From positions 1 through 30,519 of the forward strand of contig CAZGTQ010000029.1 of NCBI GenBank assembly GCA_964528575.1: a DNA stretch of 30,519 nucleotides, in the 5' to 3' direction. Each line of letters begins with the position of its first letter. The stretch's first letter is position 1. The notes under the pieces were generated by a model. It saw only the letters and a list, made by a program, of their open reading frames with translations. It ran no database searches and was not told the DNA's origin. The stretch is from CAZGTQ01 sp964528575 (lineage in GTDB: Bacteria; Planctomycetota; UBA1135; GCA-002686595). Positions 16,068 to 24,067 of the stretch are shown here, one piece after another. The translations under genes were made by a program, and so were the position numbers.

Positions 16068-17242
16068 GCTGGCGCGTGCTCTCGGTGTTCGGCACGCGGC
16101 CCGAAGCGATCAAGATGGCGCCGGTCGTGCGGCGGCTCGCGGACGACGCGCGCTTCGATTCGCTCGTGTGCGTGACGGGGCAGCACAAGGAGTTGCTGAG
16201 CGAGGTGCTCGAGCTGTTCGCGATCGAGCCCGACCACGACCTCGCGATCATGCGGCCGGGGCAGGATCTGTACGACGTCACGTCGCGCGTGCTCGTCGGC
16301 ATGCGCGCCGTGCTGCGCGTCGAGCTGCCGGACGTCGTGCTCGTGCACGGCGACACGACGTCGTGCTTTGCGGCCTCGCTCGCCGCCTTCTACGAGCGGA
16401 TCCCCGTCGCGCACGTCGAGGCGGGGCTGCGCACCGGCGACTACGCGCAGCCCTACCCCGAGGAGATGAACCGGGTGCTCGTCGGCCGGATCGCGTCGAC
16501 GCACTTCGCGCCGACCGAGCGCGCGCGCGCGAACCTGCTCGCGGAGGGCGTCGACCCGACGAGCGTGCACGTGACCGGCAACACCGTGATCGACGCGCTG
16601 CTCGACGTGCGCGCGCGCGTCGCCGGGCGCGAGGCGGCGTCGTTCGCGGCCGCGCTGGGCGCGCCGCTCGTCGAGCGTCTCGCGGCGGGCGCGGGCCCGC
16701 TCGTGCTCGTCACCGGGCACCGGCGCGAGAGCTTCGGGAAGGGCTTCCGCGACCTCGGCGTCGCGCTGCGCAGGGCGGCGGAGCGGCACCCCGAGCGCAC
16801 GCTCGTGTACCCGGTGCACCCGAATCCGAACGTGCTGGGGACGATCCACGCGGCGCTCGATGGGCTGGCGAACGCGTTCGCGATCGAGCCGCTCGACTAC
16901 GCGACGTTCGTCTGGCTCATGGACCGCGCCGACGCGATCGTGACCGACTCGGGCGGCATCCAGGAGGAGGCCCCGTCCCTCGGCAAGCCGGTCCTCGTGA
17001 CGCGCACGGTGACCGAGCGGCCGGAGGCGGTCGAGGCGGGGACCGTGCGCCTGGTCGGGACGGATCCGGAGCGGATCACGGCGGCGTTGGACGAGATCCT
17101 GGGCGACGCGGCGGCGCGGGCGTGGATCGCGGCAACGGCGAACCCGTACGGGGACGGCCTGGCGGGGGAGCGGATCGCCGGGATCCTCGCGCGGGGGGAC
17201 TTCGCGCTGGCGGGCGCGGCCTCGCTCGTGGGGGCGGCGTGA
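16064..17242 (+). CDS. wecB: UDP-N-acetylglucosamine 2-epimerase (non-hydrolysing)
   Basis: The protein has 392 residues, slightly longer than E. coli WecB (about 376). It interconverts UDP-GlcNAc and UDP-ManNAc. Motifs: FGTRPEAIKMAPVV at the start, VHGDTTSC, HVEAGLRTGDYAQPYPEEMNR, TGNTVIDAL, VTGHRRESFGKGF, YPVHPNPNV and DSGGIQEEAPSLGKPVLVTRTVTERPEAV, all characteristic. The GTG start at 16064 is chosen because the frame opens with SWRVLSVFGTRP and overlaps the wecC TGA (GTGA), indicating translational coupling. Order wecC then wecB provides UDP-ManNAcA for the exported polymer. The extra C-terminal residues are Ala/Gly-rich (GDFALAGAASLVGAA) and carry no motif. Confidence 0.93.
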   Translation: MSWRVLSVFGTRPEAIKMAPVVRRLADDARFDSLVCVTGQHKELLSEVLELFAIEPDHDLAIMRPGQDLYDVTSRVLVGMRAVLRVELPDVVLVHGDTTSCFAASLAAFYERIPVAHVEAGLRTGDYAQPYPEEMNRVLVGRIASTHFAPTERARANLLAEGVDPTSVHVTGNTVIDALLDVRARVAGREAASFAAALGAPLVERLAAGAGPLVLVTGHRRESFGKGFRDLGVALRRAAERHPERTLVYPVHPNPNVLGTIHAALDGLANAFAIEPLDYATFVWLMDRADAIVTDSGGIQEEAPSLGKPVLVTRTVTERPEAVEAGTVRLVGTDPERITAALDEILGDAAARAWIAATANPYGDGLAGERIAGILARGDFALAGAASLVGAA

Positions 17243-17434
17243 GGAGCGCGAAAAGGACGGCTCGAGTGCTCGAGTCGCTCAAGTCCCTCGGGCGGACGGT
17301 CGATGAACGACGTGGCCACAGCGCCGGGCGCGACCGCACTCCCGTTCCGGCGCGAAGGCCTCGCTGAGAGCACGGGACACCGTCTGGTTGGACCGCTGAT
17401 GCGACTCCGCATGTGAGAGTCTGGAGAACGCAGT

Positions 17435-17470
17435 GAAGGGCGGTGACGACTCACGTCGTCACCGCCCTTC
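17435..17470 (+). terminator. Intrinsic-type terminator for the wza-wzc-wecC-wecB operon
   Basis: A 16-bp perfect stem (17435-17450 with 17455-17470) with the tetraloop TCAC is followed by CTCTTT. It lies about 190 bases after the wecB stop and 60 bases before the stop of the convergent gene. The 187 bases between wecB and the hairpin show no gene. The stem is symmetric, so it may also stop transcription from the other side. Confidence 0.8.
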
Positions 17471-17529
17471 CTCTTTCCCGGGCGAGGTGGGCTGCCGCCC
17501 CCGCTCACCTCAGGCGCGGTCGGTCGATC

Positions 17530-18558
17530 CTAGAACTCCGGATCGTCCGTGCCGAACTTCAGGAAGTCGCCGTTGAACTGCTTGTCGGCGGATTCCCAGA
17601 GGAGGCGACCACCGTCGATGGCGTTCGCCGGGCCGGCCGTGATCGAGCCGAGCAGCGCCGGATCCGGAATGGTCTCGACGCTCGAGCTCGCGGTCATGCC
17701 CTGGATGATGGCCCAACCCGTCTCCAGGTCGTCCAGGTTGTCGCAGTTGATGTCCAGCTCCTGGGGGTCGTTCGGCGTGTTGTTCGCCAGGAAGCCCTCG
17801 CTGAAGACGAGGCTGACGTCCTGGAGACGCTCTTCGAACCAGCAGCGGAAGATCTTCGTGGCGGACAGCGGGAACTCGTTGTCGTTGAAGATGTCGAACT
17901 TGACCGCGGCGATGTGGTTCACGCCGCCGGTCATGTTGATCAGCGTCAGCGACGAGCTGGCGACCGCGACGAAGCTGTCGATGTACAGGCGATCCGGGAT
18001 GCCTTCGTACTCGTTGCCGTCGAAGTCGAGCTGACCGTCGAGGTCGAGGTCCGTGGCCAGCTTCTCACCGACCGGCGACGCGAAGGGGATCGCGTTGATC
18101 GAGTAGACGGCGCCCAGGGACGTCACGACGAGCTCGGAGCCGAGCAGGTGGTTGAACGACCACGCGGACTTGAACAGCGAGGGACTCTGCGCCGTCACGA
18201 CCAGGTAGCCCTCGAGACCACCCGCCGCGTTGTGGCAGTTGGTGAGGACCGAGAGCGTGTCGGCCGGGGTCAGCACCTCGACGCGGTCGACGACGAAGCA
18301 CCCGAGGGGGAGCTGCGAGTCGTCCGGGTTCGGGATCGTGTTGACGTACTCGTACATCACGTTGGTCGACCCGCCGACCGGGTCCGTGTTCGAGTTCGTC
18401 ACGCTGACGACGGTGAAGAATTGGGCACCCGTGTCGAGGTTCGAGCGATGGATCGGGTAGACGAGCACGCTGCCCGGCTGGCGACCATCCGCAAGAACCG
18501 CCGGGGACAGCGTCGCGGCCGTCAGAAGGGCCGCAGACACGCGAGCAAGCGATTTCAT
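17530..18558 (-). CDS. Secreted protein of unknown function
   Basis: The protein has 342 residues. The signal peptide is residues 1-23 (hydrophobic VSAALLTAATLSPAVLA, then DG). The mature protein begins GSVLVYPIHRSN..., followed by TVVSVTNSNTDP, an opening I associate with a family of secreted beta-sandwich proteins of Planctomycetota and delta-proteobacteria with no known role. It contains a possible calcium-binding loop DLDLDGQLDFDGNE (about 170) and a Cys-bearing segment DINCDNLDD (about 275). There is no catalytic motif. No Shine-Dalgarno is evident before the ATG at 18558. It stands alone, convergent with the polysaccharide operon and divergent from the selenoprotein candidate. Confidence 0.72.
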   Translation of the reverse strand: MKSLARVSAALLTAATLSPAVLADGRQPGSVLVYPIHRSNLDTGAQFFTVVSVTNSNTDPVGGSTNVMYEYVNTIPNPDDSQLPLGCFVVDRVEVLTPADTLSVLTNCHNAAGGLEGYLVVTAQSPSLFKSAWSFNHLLGSELVVTSLGAVYSINAIPFASPVGEKLATDLDLDGQLDFDGNEYEGIPDRLYIDSFVAVASSSLTLINMTGGVNHIAAVKFDIFNDNEFPLSATKIFRCWFEERLQDVSLVFSEGFLANNTPNDPQELDINCDNLDDLETGWAIIQGMTASSSVETIPDPALLGSITAGPANAIDGGRLLWESADKQFNGDFLKFGTDDPEF

Positions 18559-18890
18559 GGTGTCTAGGTTCGTTGTTGCTGGGGAGTAGAGGCGCTGCAA
18601 CGGCCTCGGTCGAAGAAAGGGGGAGGCTTCCGCCGGCTCGATTGAATGCTCCCTCTCCCGGAACCCGGGCGGAGCCGAGGGAAGTTGCTTTTAGACTGAC
18701 TCGTCCTGCCGCAAGGACAACCGGATTCGGCGATCTGCCGCCGGAAACGTTTTCGCCGCCGCGCGCGCGATGCCGCATGCGGCAACGCTTTCCGCCGCAC
18801 GAGCCGCGAAACGCGAAGTCCTTTCCGGATCGCCGGCCCGCGCCCAGGATGAACGTCCTTCGACGTCTTCCTCTTCCACCGGAGCCGATC
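18559..18890. other. 332-bp divergent intergenic region with a 14-bp palindrome
   Basis: This gap must hold promoters for the secreted protein at 18558 (leftward) and the FG-GAP operon at 18891 (rightward). The clearest structure is TGCCGCATGCGGCA at 18771-18784, a perfect 14-bp palindrome, and AAACGTTT just before it. GGAG at 18881-18884 is the ribosome-binding site of the rightward gene. No further gene is convincing, although an in-frame ATG at 18849 could extend the rightward protein. Confidence 0.5.
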
Positions 18891-20270
18891 ATGATCGCTC
18901 TCCTGCTACTGCAAGCGGCCGCATCGCCCGCGCCTCCGATCCCCGACGCGCGGCTCTTCGAGGACCCCGTCCGCCTGCTGTCCGCAGGCGAGCTGCTGAA
19001 CGAGGTCGAGCAGATGCCCTACCCGTCGCCCGTCGTCTTCGACGTCGACCGCGACGGCGAGCGCGAGCTCGTCGTCGGCGACCTCTGGGGCCGCATCTGG
19101 ATCTACGAGGACCAGGCCTCACCCGGCGACCTCGCGTGGGGGCCGGCGCGCAAGCTCGAGGTCGACGGCGAGGAGCTGCGCGTTCCGAACTGGTGATGCG
19201 TCGGCATGAGTCCACAGTTGGTGGACTTCGATGCCGACGGCCGCGACGACATGGTGATGGGCACGTTCGAAGGCGTCGCCTTCGTCGTCCCCGGAACGGA
19301 AGCGGGCTTCGGCGAGCCCGAGCGGATCCTCGACGCGCAGGGGCGGCACGTCCTGCTCTCGCAGTTCTGGAACCGCGAGACGAAGGAGTGGGACGAGACG
19401 GACCGCAGCCCGCGCGGGCGGCGCAATCCGGACGACCACTGCATCTCGGTCGTCGCGTTCGACTGGGACGACGACGGCGACCTCGACCTCCTGCTCGGCG
19501 CGAAGGAGGGCCGGCTCTACTTGCAGCGCAACGAGGGCAAGCCGGGCGCGCCGTCGTTCACCGGCGTCAACGAGCCGCTCGACGGCTTCGAGGTGCCCGG
19601 CGGGCTCACGGCGCCGCGGCTCGTCGACTGGGACGGCGACGGCCTGACCGACCTCTTGTGCGGCAGCTTCGACGACGGCGTCTTCCTCTACCGCAACGCC
19701 GGCGCGCGCGGCGCCCCGTCGTTCGGCCCGCCCGTCGCGCTCGTCGAGCCGCCCGCCGTCGAGTTGCCCCAGGAGCCGCTCGGTCCCGCGTCGGGTTTCT
19801 ACGCCGAGGCGGTCGACTACGACGGCGACGGCGATCTCGACCTCCTCGTCGGCGGCGAGTCGAAGTGGCAGCGCGAGGGCCGCGCTCTCACGGAGGAGGA
19901 GCGGCGACGCGCTGAGGAGCTCGAGGCAGAGATCGAGGCGCTCGATACCGAGTTCCGGCTGCTCTACCAGGACGAGCCGCAGAGCGAAGAGGACGAGGTC
20001 GAGCGCACGGCCAAGGGCCGCGCGCTGCGCGAGAAGATCGCCGACAAGACCGAGCTCTTGGACGAGCTGGTCCCGCAGGAGAAGGAGGCCTCGTTCGTCT
20101 GGTTGTACCGCCGCATCGGCGGCGCCGGCGCGCCCGCGCCGGAGGTCCCACTGGACAAGCCGACCGAGGAAGCGCCGGTGCGCTCGGGGATGGTGATCGA
20201 GCGCGAGGGCGACACGCTCCGGGTCGCGGTGCGCCTCTTGTATCGCACGGATTGCGTCTGGGGCGGGTAA
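18891..20270 (+). CDS. Candidate selenoprotein: secreted FG-GAP propeller with in-frame UGA (Sec102)
   Basis: The frame runs 460 codons with a single TGA at 19194-19196 (codon 102), giving ...VPNW-U-CVGMSPQ.... Both sides belong to one FG-GAP protein: unit one DVDRDGERELVVG (51-63) lies before the TGA, and DFDADGRDDMVMG, DWDDDGDLDLLLG, DWDGDGLTDLLCG and DYDGDGDLDLLVG lie after it. A stem-loop of bacterial SECIS type starts 2 bases after the TGA. The N-terminus is hydrophobic (MIALLLLQAAAS), an export signal of low charge; GGAG is 6 bases upstream of the ATG. A charged coiled-coil insertion (about 340-405) interrupts the propeller. A Sec-Cys neighbour pair suggests a redox or metal-binding role at the propeller surface (inference). 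Alternatives: a nonsense mutation or sequencing error. Read conventionally it would split into 18891-19196 and 19206-20270. Confidence 0.75.
19197..19241 (+). promoter_or_regulatory. Putative bacterial SECIS element directly after the in-frame UGA
   Basis: The lower stem is CGTCGGCAT (19199-19207) pairing with ATGCCGACG (19231-19239), 9 perfect pairs. A 2-base bulge CG (19229-19230) follows, then an upper stem GAGTCCAC (19208-19215) pairing with GTGGACTT (19221-19228), 8 pairs including one G-U. The apical loop AGUUG is 19216-19220, with G as its second base, 19 nt after the UGA. Both features match the published general model of bacterial SECIS elements as I recall it. Recoding would need SelB and tRNA-Sec encoded elsewhere. 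Confidence 0.72.
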
Positions 20271-20276
20271 GGCGGT

Positions 20277-22571
20277 ATGTGGCAATTGGCTCGCCTAACG
20301 GCTCGCATCGCTCTCGTGGCGACCGCATACAGCTTCGCTGCATCTCTCGTCGCAGCCCGCTCTAGCAGTTGCTGTGCTTGCGCCATGCAGGCCACCCAGT
20401 CCGAGCTAGTTCGCGGCGTCGTCGTGGACGAGCGCGGCGCCGCGCTCTCCGGCGTGCGCGTCGTCGCGCTCGAGAACCGTCGCTCGCGATTCGGCTTCCC
20501 CGAGCCGCCCGGCCAGGTCAGGCCGGTCGACATCCCCTACCTCACGGCCGTGAGCGCGCTGACTGACGCGGACGGCAAGTTCGAGATGGAGGTCGCGGAC
20601 GCCAACATGTCGTGCGTTGTCGGCGCCGTCGACGCGGACGGCGGTCTCGCGAGCGGGTTCGTGTGGCGCGAGTGGGGCTCGGAGCCCCTGCGGTTGGTCA
20701 TCGAGGAGCATTCGATCGTTCGAGCGATCGTCCTGGACGGGGACGGCGAGCCGCTGAGTTCCACGACCGCGAAGCTCCAGTGGATGAGCGATTCCGGCGA
20801 GGTCGTCGATGCGCACTCCCTGTGGCGCGCCGCCGACGACTCGGCTCGCTTCAGCATCGGCGCCGACGAGCGCCTCCTCCGGGGCAGGTGGCGCGCTCGC
20901 ATCCTTGCGTCGGGCCACTTCTCGCGCGTGTTCGAGTTCGAAGCGAGCGGCGACGACGTCGATCTCGGTGAGATCCGGCTCGAGCCGATCGAGCCGATCA
21001 CGATCCAGGTCCTCGGGCCCGATGGAGCGCCGTTGAAGCGGGCGCGGCTCGTCGTCGTCCGCTCCACCGTGTTCGACGGCGGCGACTACGGGAACACGCT
21101 ACCCGTTGCGCGCGGGGGAGAGACTGTCGTTCGCGCGAACGACCGTGGCATCGTGTCGTTGAGTCGTCGGGAGATGGGGGAAACGTCGTTCCTCGTCATT
21201 CGCGATGAGTCGGAGCGACATGCGGGAAGTGCGCTTCGGGTGCTGCCGACGTCGGCGGACGAGCCCCTCGTCGTTCGGACGGTGCGCGGCGGAAGCGTGT
21301 TCGGTCGGGTCAGCGGGCGAGAGAACGCGTGGGAGTCGCGAGTCGTCGCGGTGCCGGTGGACGAGGGGCTGGACCTGGTTCGGACGATCAACATGGGTCT
21401 GGTCGGCAAGAAGAAGCTGATCGGACTTCCTCAGGAGGTCGAGGCGCTCCTCGAGCCGCGAGCGGAGCACGAGCAGATCGTCGTCGGGTCCCTCGACGAG
21501 AACGACGAGTTCGAGATGAGCCACCTTCGGCCAGGGCGTTGGCTCGTCGCGGTGCTCGGCCCGGAGGCAATCGAGTCGGTGAGCGAGGTCAGGGAGAGCC
21601 CGTCGACGGCGGTCGCGCTCGTCTACGTCGTCGAGGAGCGCCCCTGTCGCGTCGACCTCGTGCTGCCGCCGCGGTTCCCGGTACGCGGAATCGTGCGCTT
21701 GAACGGAGTGGCGCTGCCCGGGGCGCGCGTCTTCCTTTCCACGGGAGACTCGAGGTTCGACAAGCCCTTGACGACGACGACCGGGAAGTCCGGCGACTTC
21801 GATTTCGACGTACTGGAGACGGGGTCGTACGTGTTGGAGGTCGCTTCCGACCGCGCCGATTGCCCCTCTGCACAAGTCGTGGAAGTGGGGCCCGCCTCGG
21901 GCTCGCTCGAAATCGACCTCGGGGGCGAATACTCCGGTACCGTCGTCGACGAGCGCGGGCGACCGCTCCGGGGTGTCGGAGTGACGGTGATTCCGAACCA
22001 TGACGAGCTCAGCGGCTGGTCGCTCGCCTTCGATCGTCACTCGCGGTGGGGCATTCCTCCGCCGGGCGTCGTGGGGAACGAATGGACGTGGGGGCCGGTC
22101 GAGGACCCCGAGGCCTCGGATTGGAAGTACTTCGAGTCGGTTCTTACCGACGAGTCGGGCACCTTCAGGGTGATGGGGGTGCGGCCGGACCGGGATGTCA
22201 CGGTCGAGCTGCGCAAGTACGGCGAGCCACCGTTCATGTTCCCCGTGCCTGCCGGTACCGACGCGGGCACGCTCGTGATCGGCGAGCGTGGCTCGCTCCT
22301 CGTTCGTCCGGGCGACCAGATACGTCGAGCACCGCAACTGATCGTGAGGGTCGAGTTCGTTCGAGACGGTGCTCGGCTCACGTCGAGCGCCAAGCGCGTG
22401 ACCTGGGGACGGTGGCCGATGTTTTACGACTTCGCCGTACCAGGGGAGTACGAGATCACTGCCTCCGTGCCGAGTCGGTGGGACGGTCCTCGGCCAGTCT
22501 CGTTCGTGCCCGTTTGCACCGTGAAGACGGCCGTGACCGCCGGAGAGCGGACCGTCGTAGTGCTCGAGTGA
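20277..22571 (+). CDS. Secreted multidomain protein with carboxypeptidase-regulatory-like repeats
   Basis: The protein has 764 residues. Residues 1-28 form a signal peptide (RIALVATAYSFAASLVAA). Several beta-sandwich modules of carboxypeptidase-regulatory type follow, each opening with V-x-G-x-V-x-D-x-x-G-x-P-L-x-G-V: VRGVVVDERGAALSGVRVVA (from about 45), RGIVRLNGVALPGARVFLS (about 470) and GTVVDERGRPLRGVGVTVI (about 552). They contain the matching DADGKFEMEV, KSGDFDFDVLETGSYVLEV and DESGTFRVMGVRPDRDVTV strands. A region with pairs of charged strands separates the first and second modules. There is no catalytic motif; the fold is typical of extracellular binding or matrix proteins. It starts 6 bases after the selenoprotein candidate's stop (AAGG near 20270), so the two form an operon and may act together outside the cell. 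Third codon positions look a little less strictly G/C here. Confidence 0.8.
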   Translation: MWQLARLTARIALVATAYSFAASLVAARSSSCCACAMQATQSELVRGVVVDERGAALSGVRVVALENRRSRFGFPEPPGQVRPVDIPYLTAVSALTDADGKFEMEVADANMSCVVGAVDADGGLASGFVWREWGSEPLRLVIEEHSIVRAIVLDGDGEPLSSTTAKLQWMSDSGEVVDAHSLWRAADDSARFSIGADERLLRGRWRARILASGHFSRVFEFEASGDDVDLGEIRLEPIEPITIQVLGPDGAPLKRARLVVVRSTVFDGGDYGNTLPVARGGETVVRANDRGIVSLSRREMGETSFLVIRDESERHAGSALRVLPTSADEPLVVRTVRGGSVFGRVSGRENAWESRVVAVPVDEGLDLVRTINMGLVGKKKLIGLPQEVEALLEPRAEHEQIVVGSLDENDEFEMSHLRPGRWLVAVLGPEAIESVSEVRESPSTAVALVYVVEERPCRVDLVLPPRFPVRGIVRLNGVALPGARVFLSTGDSRFDKPLTTTTGKSGDFDFDVLETGSYVLEVASDRADCPSAQVVEVGPASGSLEIDLGGEYSGTVVDERGRPLRGVGVTVIPNHDELSGWSLAFDRHSRWGIPPPGVVGNEWTWGPVEDPEASDWKYFESVLTDESGTFRVMGVRPDRDVTVELRKYGEPPFMFPVPAGTDAGTLVIGERGSLLVRPGDQIRRAPQLIVRVEFVRDGARLTSSAKRVTWGRWPMFYDFAVPGEYEITASVPSRWDGPRPVSFVPVCTVKTAVTAGERTVVVLE

Positions 22572-22797
22572 TGAAGTTCGCGTCTTGTCCACAAACGATG
22601 CCCCTCTCTGTCCACAAGAGTTGGTTGCGCTCAACGAAACTCCTACCAAGTCGCAATGACGCAGCGCGGTCGGCCTCGCCTCCGAGCGGGGTAGTTCGGC
22701 CACAGGAGACGAGCGTGGACGACACGAGAGGGGCGCCCACCCGGGCCGCCGGTTCAGGCAACCGCGGGGCAGCAGCGCTCTCGCGGCTCGCGTCTCC
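22572..22797. other. Convergent intergenic region with two DnaA-box-like motifs and a weak hairpin
   Basis: TTGTCCACA (22585-22593) and CTGTCCACA (22608-22616) are direct repeats 23 bases apart resembling high-GC DnaA boxes. An imperfect hairpin follows (GAGTT 22618-22622 with AACTC 22638-22642, and GTTG with CAAC inside), placed where a terminator for the rightward operon would be. No gene is seen. Confidence 0.35.
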
Positions 22798-24066
22798 TCA
22801 GCTCCGCGGCAGCGGCGCTCGCACCGCGAGCCCGCGGCGTCCGCGCTCGCGCGTGCACGCGGCCAAGCACGCCAGCATCTCGTCCGCCAGCGCGTCGCGC
22901 GAGTAGCGCGTCGCCGCGGCTCGGCTCGCCGTCGCGAGGGCTCGCGTTTGCTCGCGGTCGTCCGCTAGCGCGCGCACCGCGGCGGCGAGCGCATCGGGCT
23001 CCTCCGCCGCGACCGTCACGCCGCAGCCGGCCTCGCGCACGATGTCCGCCGCCTCGCCGTCGGGGCCCGCGAGCAGCAACGGCACGCCCATGCCCATCGC
23101 CTCGAAGATCTTCGACGGGATCACCGTGCGGAAGACCGGCGTGTCCTTGAGGTGCACGAGCGCGACGTCGCACACCGACCAGAGCGCGGGCATGCGCTCG
23201 CGCGGGACCGGAGCGTGGAACGAGACGTTCGTGAGCCCGCGCGCGCGCGCGTCGGCCTCGAGGCTCGCCTTCGCCGCGCCGTCGCCGACGAAGAGGAAGT
23301 GCACGTCGCTGCGCTCGCGCAGGCGCTCTGCCGCGTCGAGCACGCCCTCCAGCGCGTGCGCCATGCCGTGCGTCCCGAGATAGCCAACGACGAAACGCCC
23401 CCCGACGCCGAGCTCGCGCGCGAGCGCCGCGTCACGCTCGATCGGCCGGAACGACTCGAGATCGACACCGTTCGTCACGACGTGGATCTTGCGCGGGTCG
23501 ATGCCGCGCCCGGCGAGGTCGCGCCGGAACGCGCTCGTCACCGCGACCACCGCCGCCGCGCGCCGGTAGAGGAAGAGCTCGAGACGCTCGAGCGAGCGCA
23601 GCACGAGGCCCGAGCGCAGCGCGCCGACCGCCTCGATCGACGCCGGCCACAAGTCGCGCAGCTCGAACACGAACGGCTTGCGGCGCACCGCCGCCAGCAG
23701 CCAGCCGCCGACGGCGGCGAAGAACTGCGGCGAGGTCGCCACGACGACGTCCGGGCGGCGCGGGAGCAGCCCGGCGCAGAAGCCCGCGACCGCGAACGAG
23801 ACGTAGTCGAGCGTGCGCCGCCCGAAGCCCGCGTTCGCCGCGACGTACGTCTTGACGCGCAGCACGTCGATCCCGTCGACGCACTCGCGCTGCAGCCAGC
23901 GGTTCGCGTAGCCCGGATACACGCGCCCCTGCGGGAAGTTCGGCGCGCACGTCACGACCGTCACGCGGTGGCCGCGCGCGACCCAGCGGCGCGCGTGCTC
24001 CCACAGCCGCGTCGCAGGAGCGTTCGTCTCGGGCGGAAAGTTGTCCGACAGGAACAGGACGTGCAT
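22798..24066 (-). CDS. GT4-type glycosyltransferase, WbuB-like
   Basis: The protein has 422 residues with a GT-B fold. The N-terminal acceptor domain begins MHVLFLSDNFPPETNAPATR, and VTVVTCAPNFPQGRVYPGY and FELRDLWPASIEA (134-146) are typical of WbuB-like L-fucosamine/aminosugar transferases. A linker with VVAVTSAFRRDL and VTNGVDLESFRP (197-208) opens the C-terminal donor domain, which contains GYLGTHGMAH, FVGDGAAK and the E-x-x-x-x-x-x-E-like VIPSKIFEAMGMGVPLLL (315-332). It transfers a nucleotide-activated sugar to a growing surface glycan on the cytoplasmic side. The start at 24066 follows the upstream heparinase-like stop by one base. It is the last gene of the leftward operon. Confidence 0.88.
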   Translation of the reverse strand: MHVLFLSDNFPPETNAPATRLWEHARRWVARGHRVTVVTCAPNFPQGRVYPGYANRWLQRECVDGIDVLRVKTYVAANAGFGRRTLDYVSFAVAGFCAGLLPRRPDVVVATSPQFFAAVGGWLLAAVRRKPFVFELRDLWPASIEAVGALRSGLVLRSLERLELFLYRRAAAVVAVTSAFRRDLAGRGIDPRKIHVVTNGVDLESFRPIERDAALARELGVGGRFVVGYLGTHGMAHALEGVLDAAERLRERSDVHFLFVGDGAAKASLEADARARGLTNVSFHAPVPRERMPALWSVCDVALVHLKDTPVFRTVIPSKIFEAMGMGVPLLLAGPDGEAADIVREAGCGVTVAAEEPDALAAAVRALADDREQTRALATASRAAATRYSRDALADEMLACLAACTRERGRRGLAVRAPLPRS

Positions 24067-24067
24067 C

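Noticed and set aside
19206..20270. Separate gene starting at ATG 19206, downstream of the TGA
   Set aside because: The ATG lies inside the hairpin with no ribosome-binding site or signal peptide. The frame upstream and downstream forms one repeat protein, so a single recoded gene is the better reading.
22585..22616. Replication origin
   Set aside because: Only two DnaA-like boxes, no AT-rich region and no dnaA, dnaN or gidA nearby.
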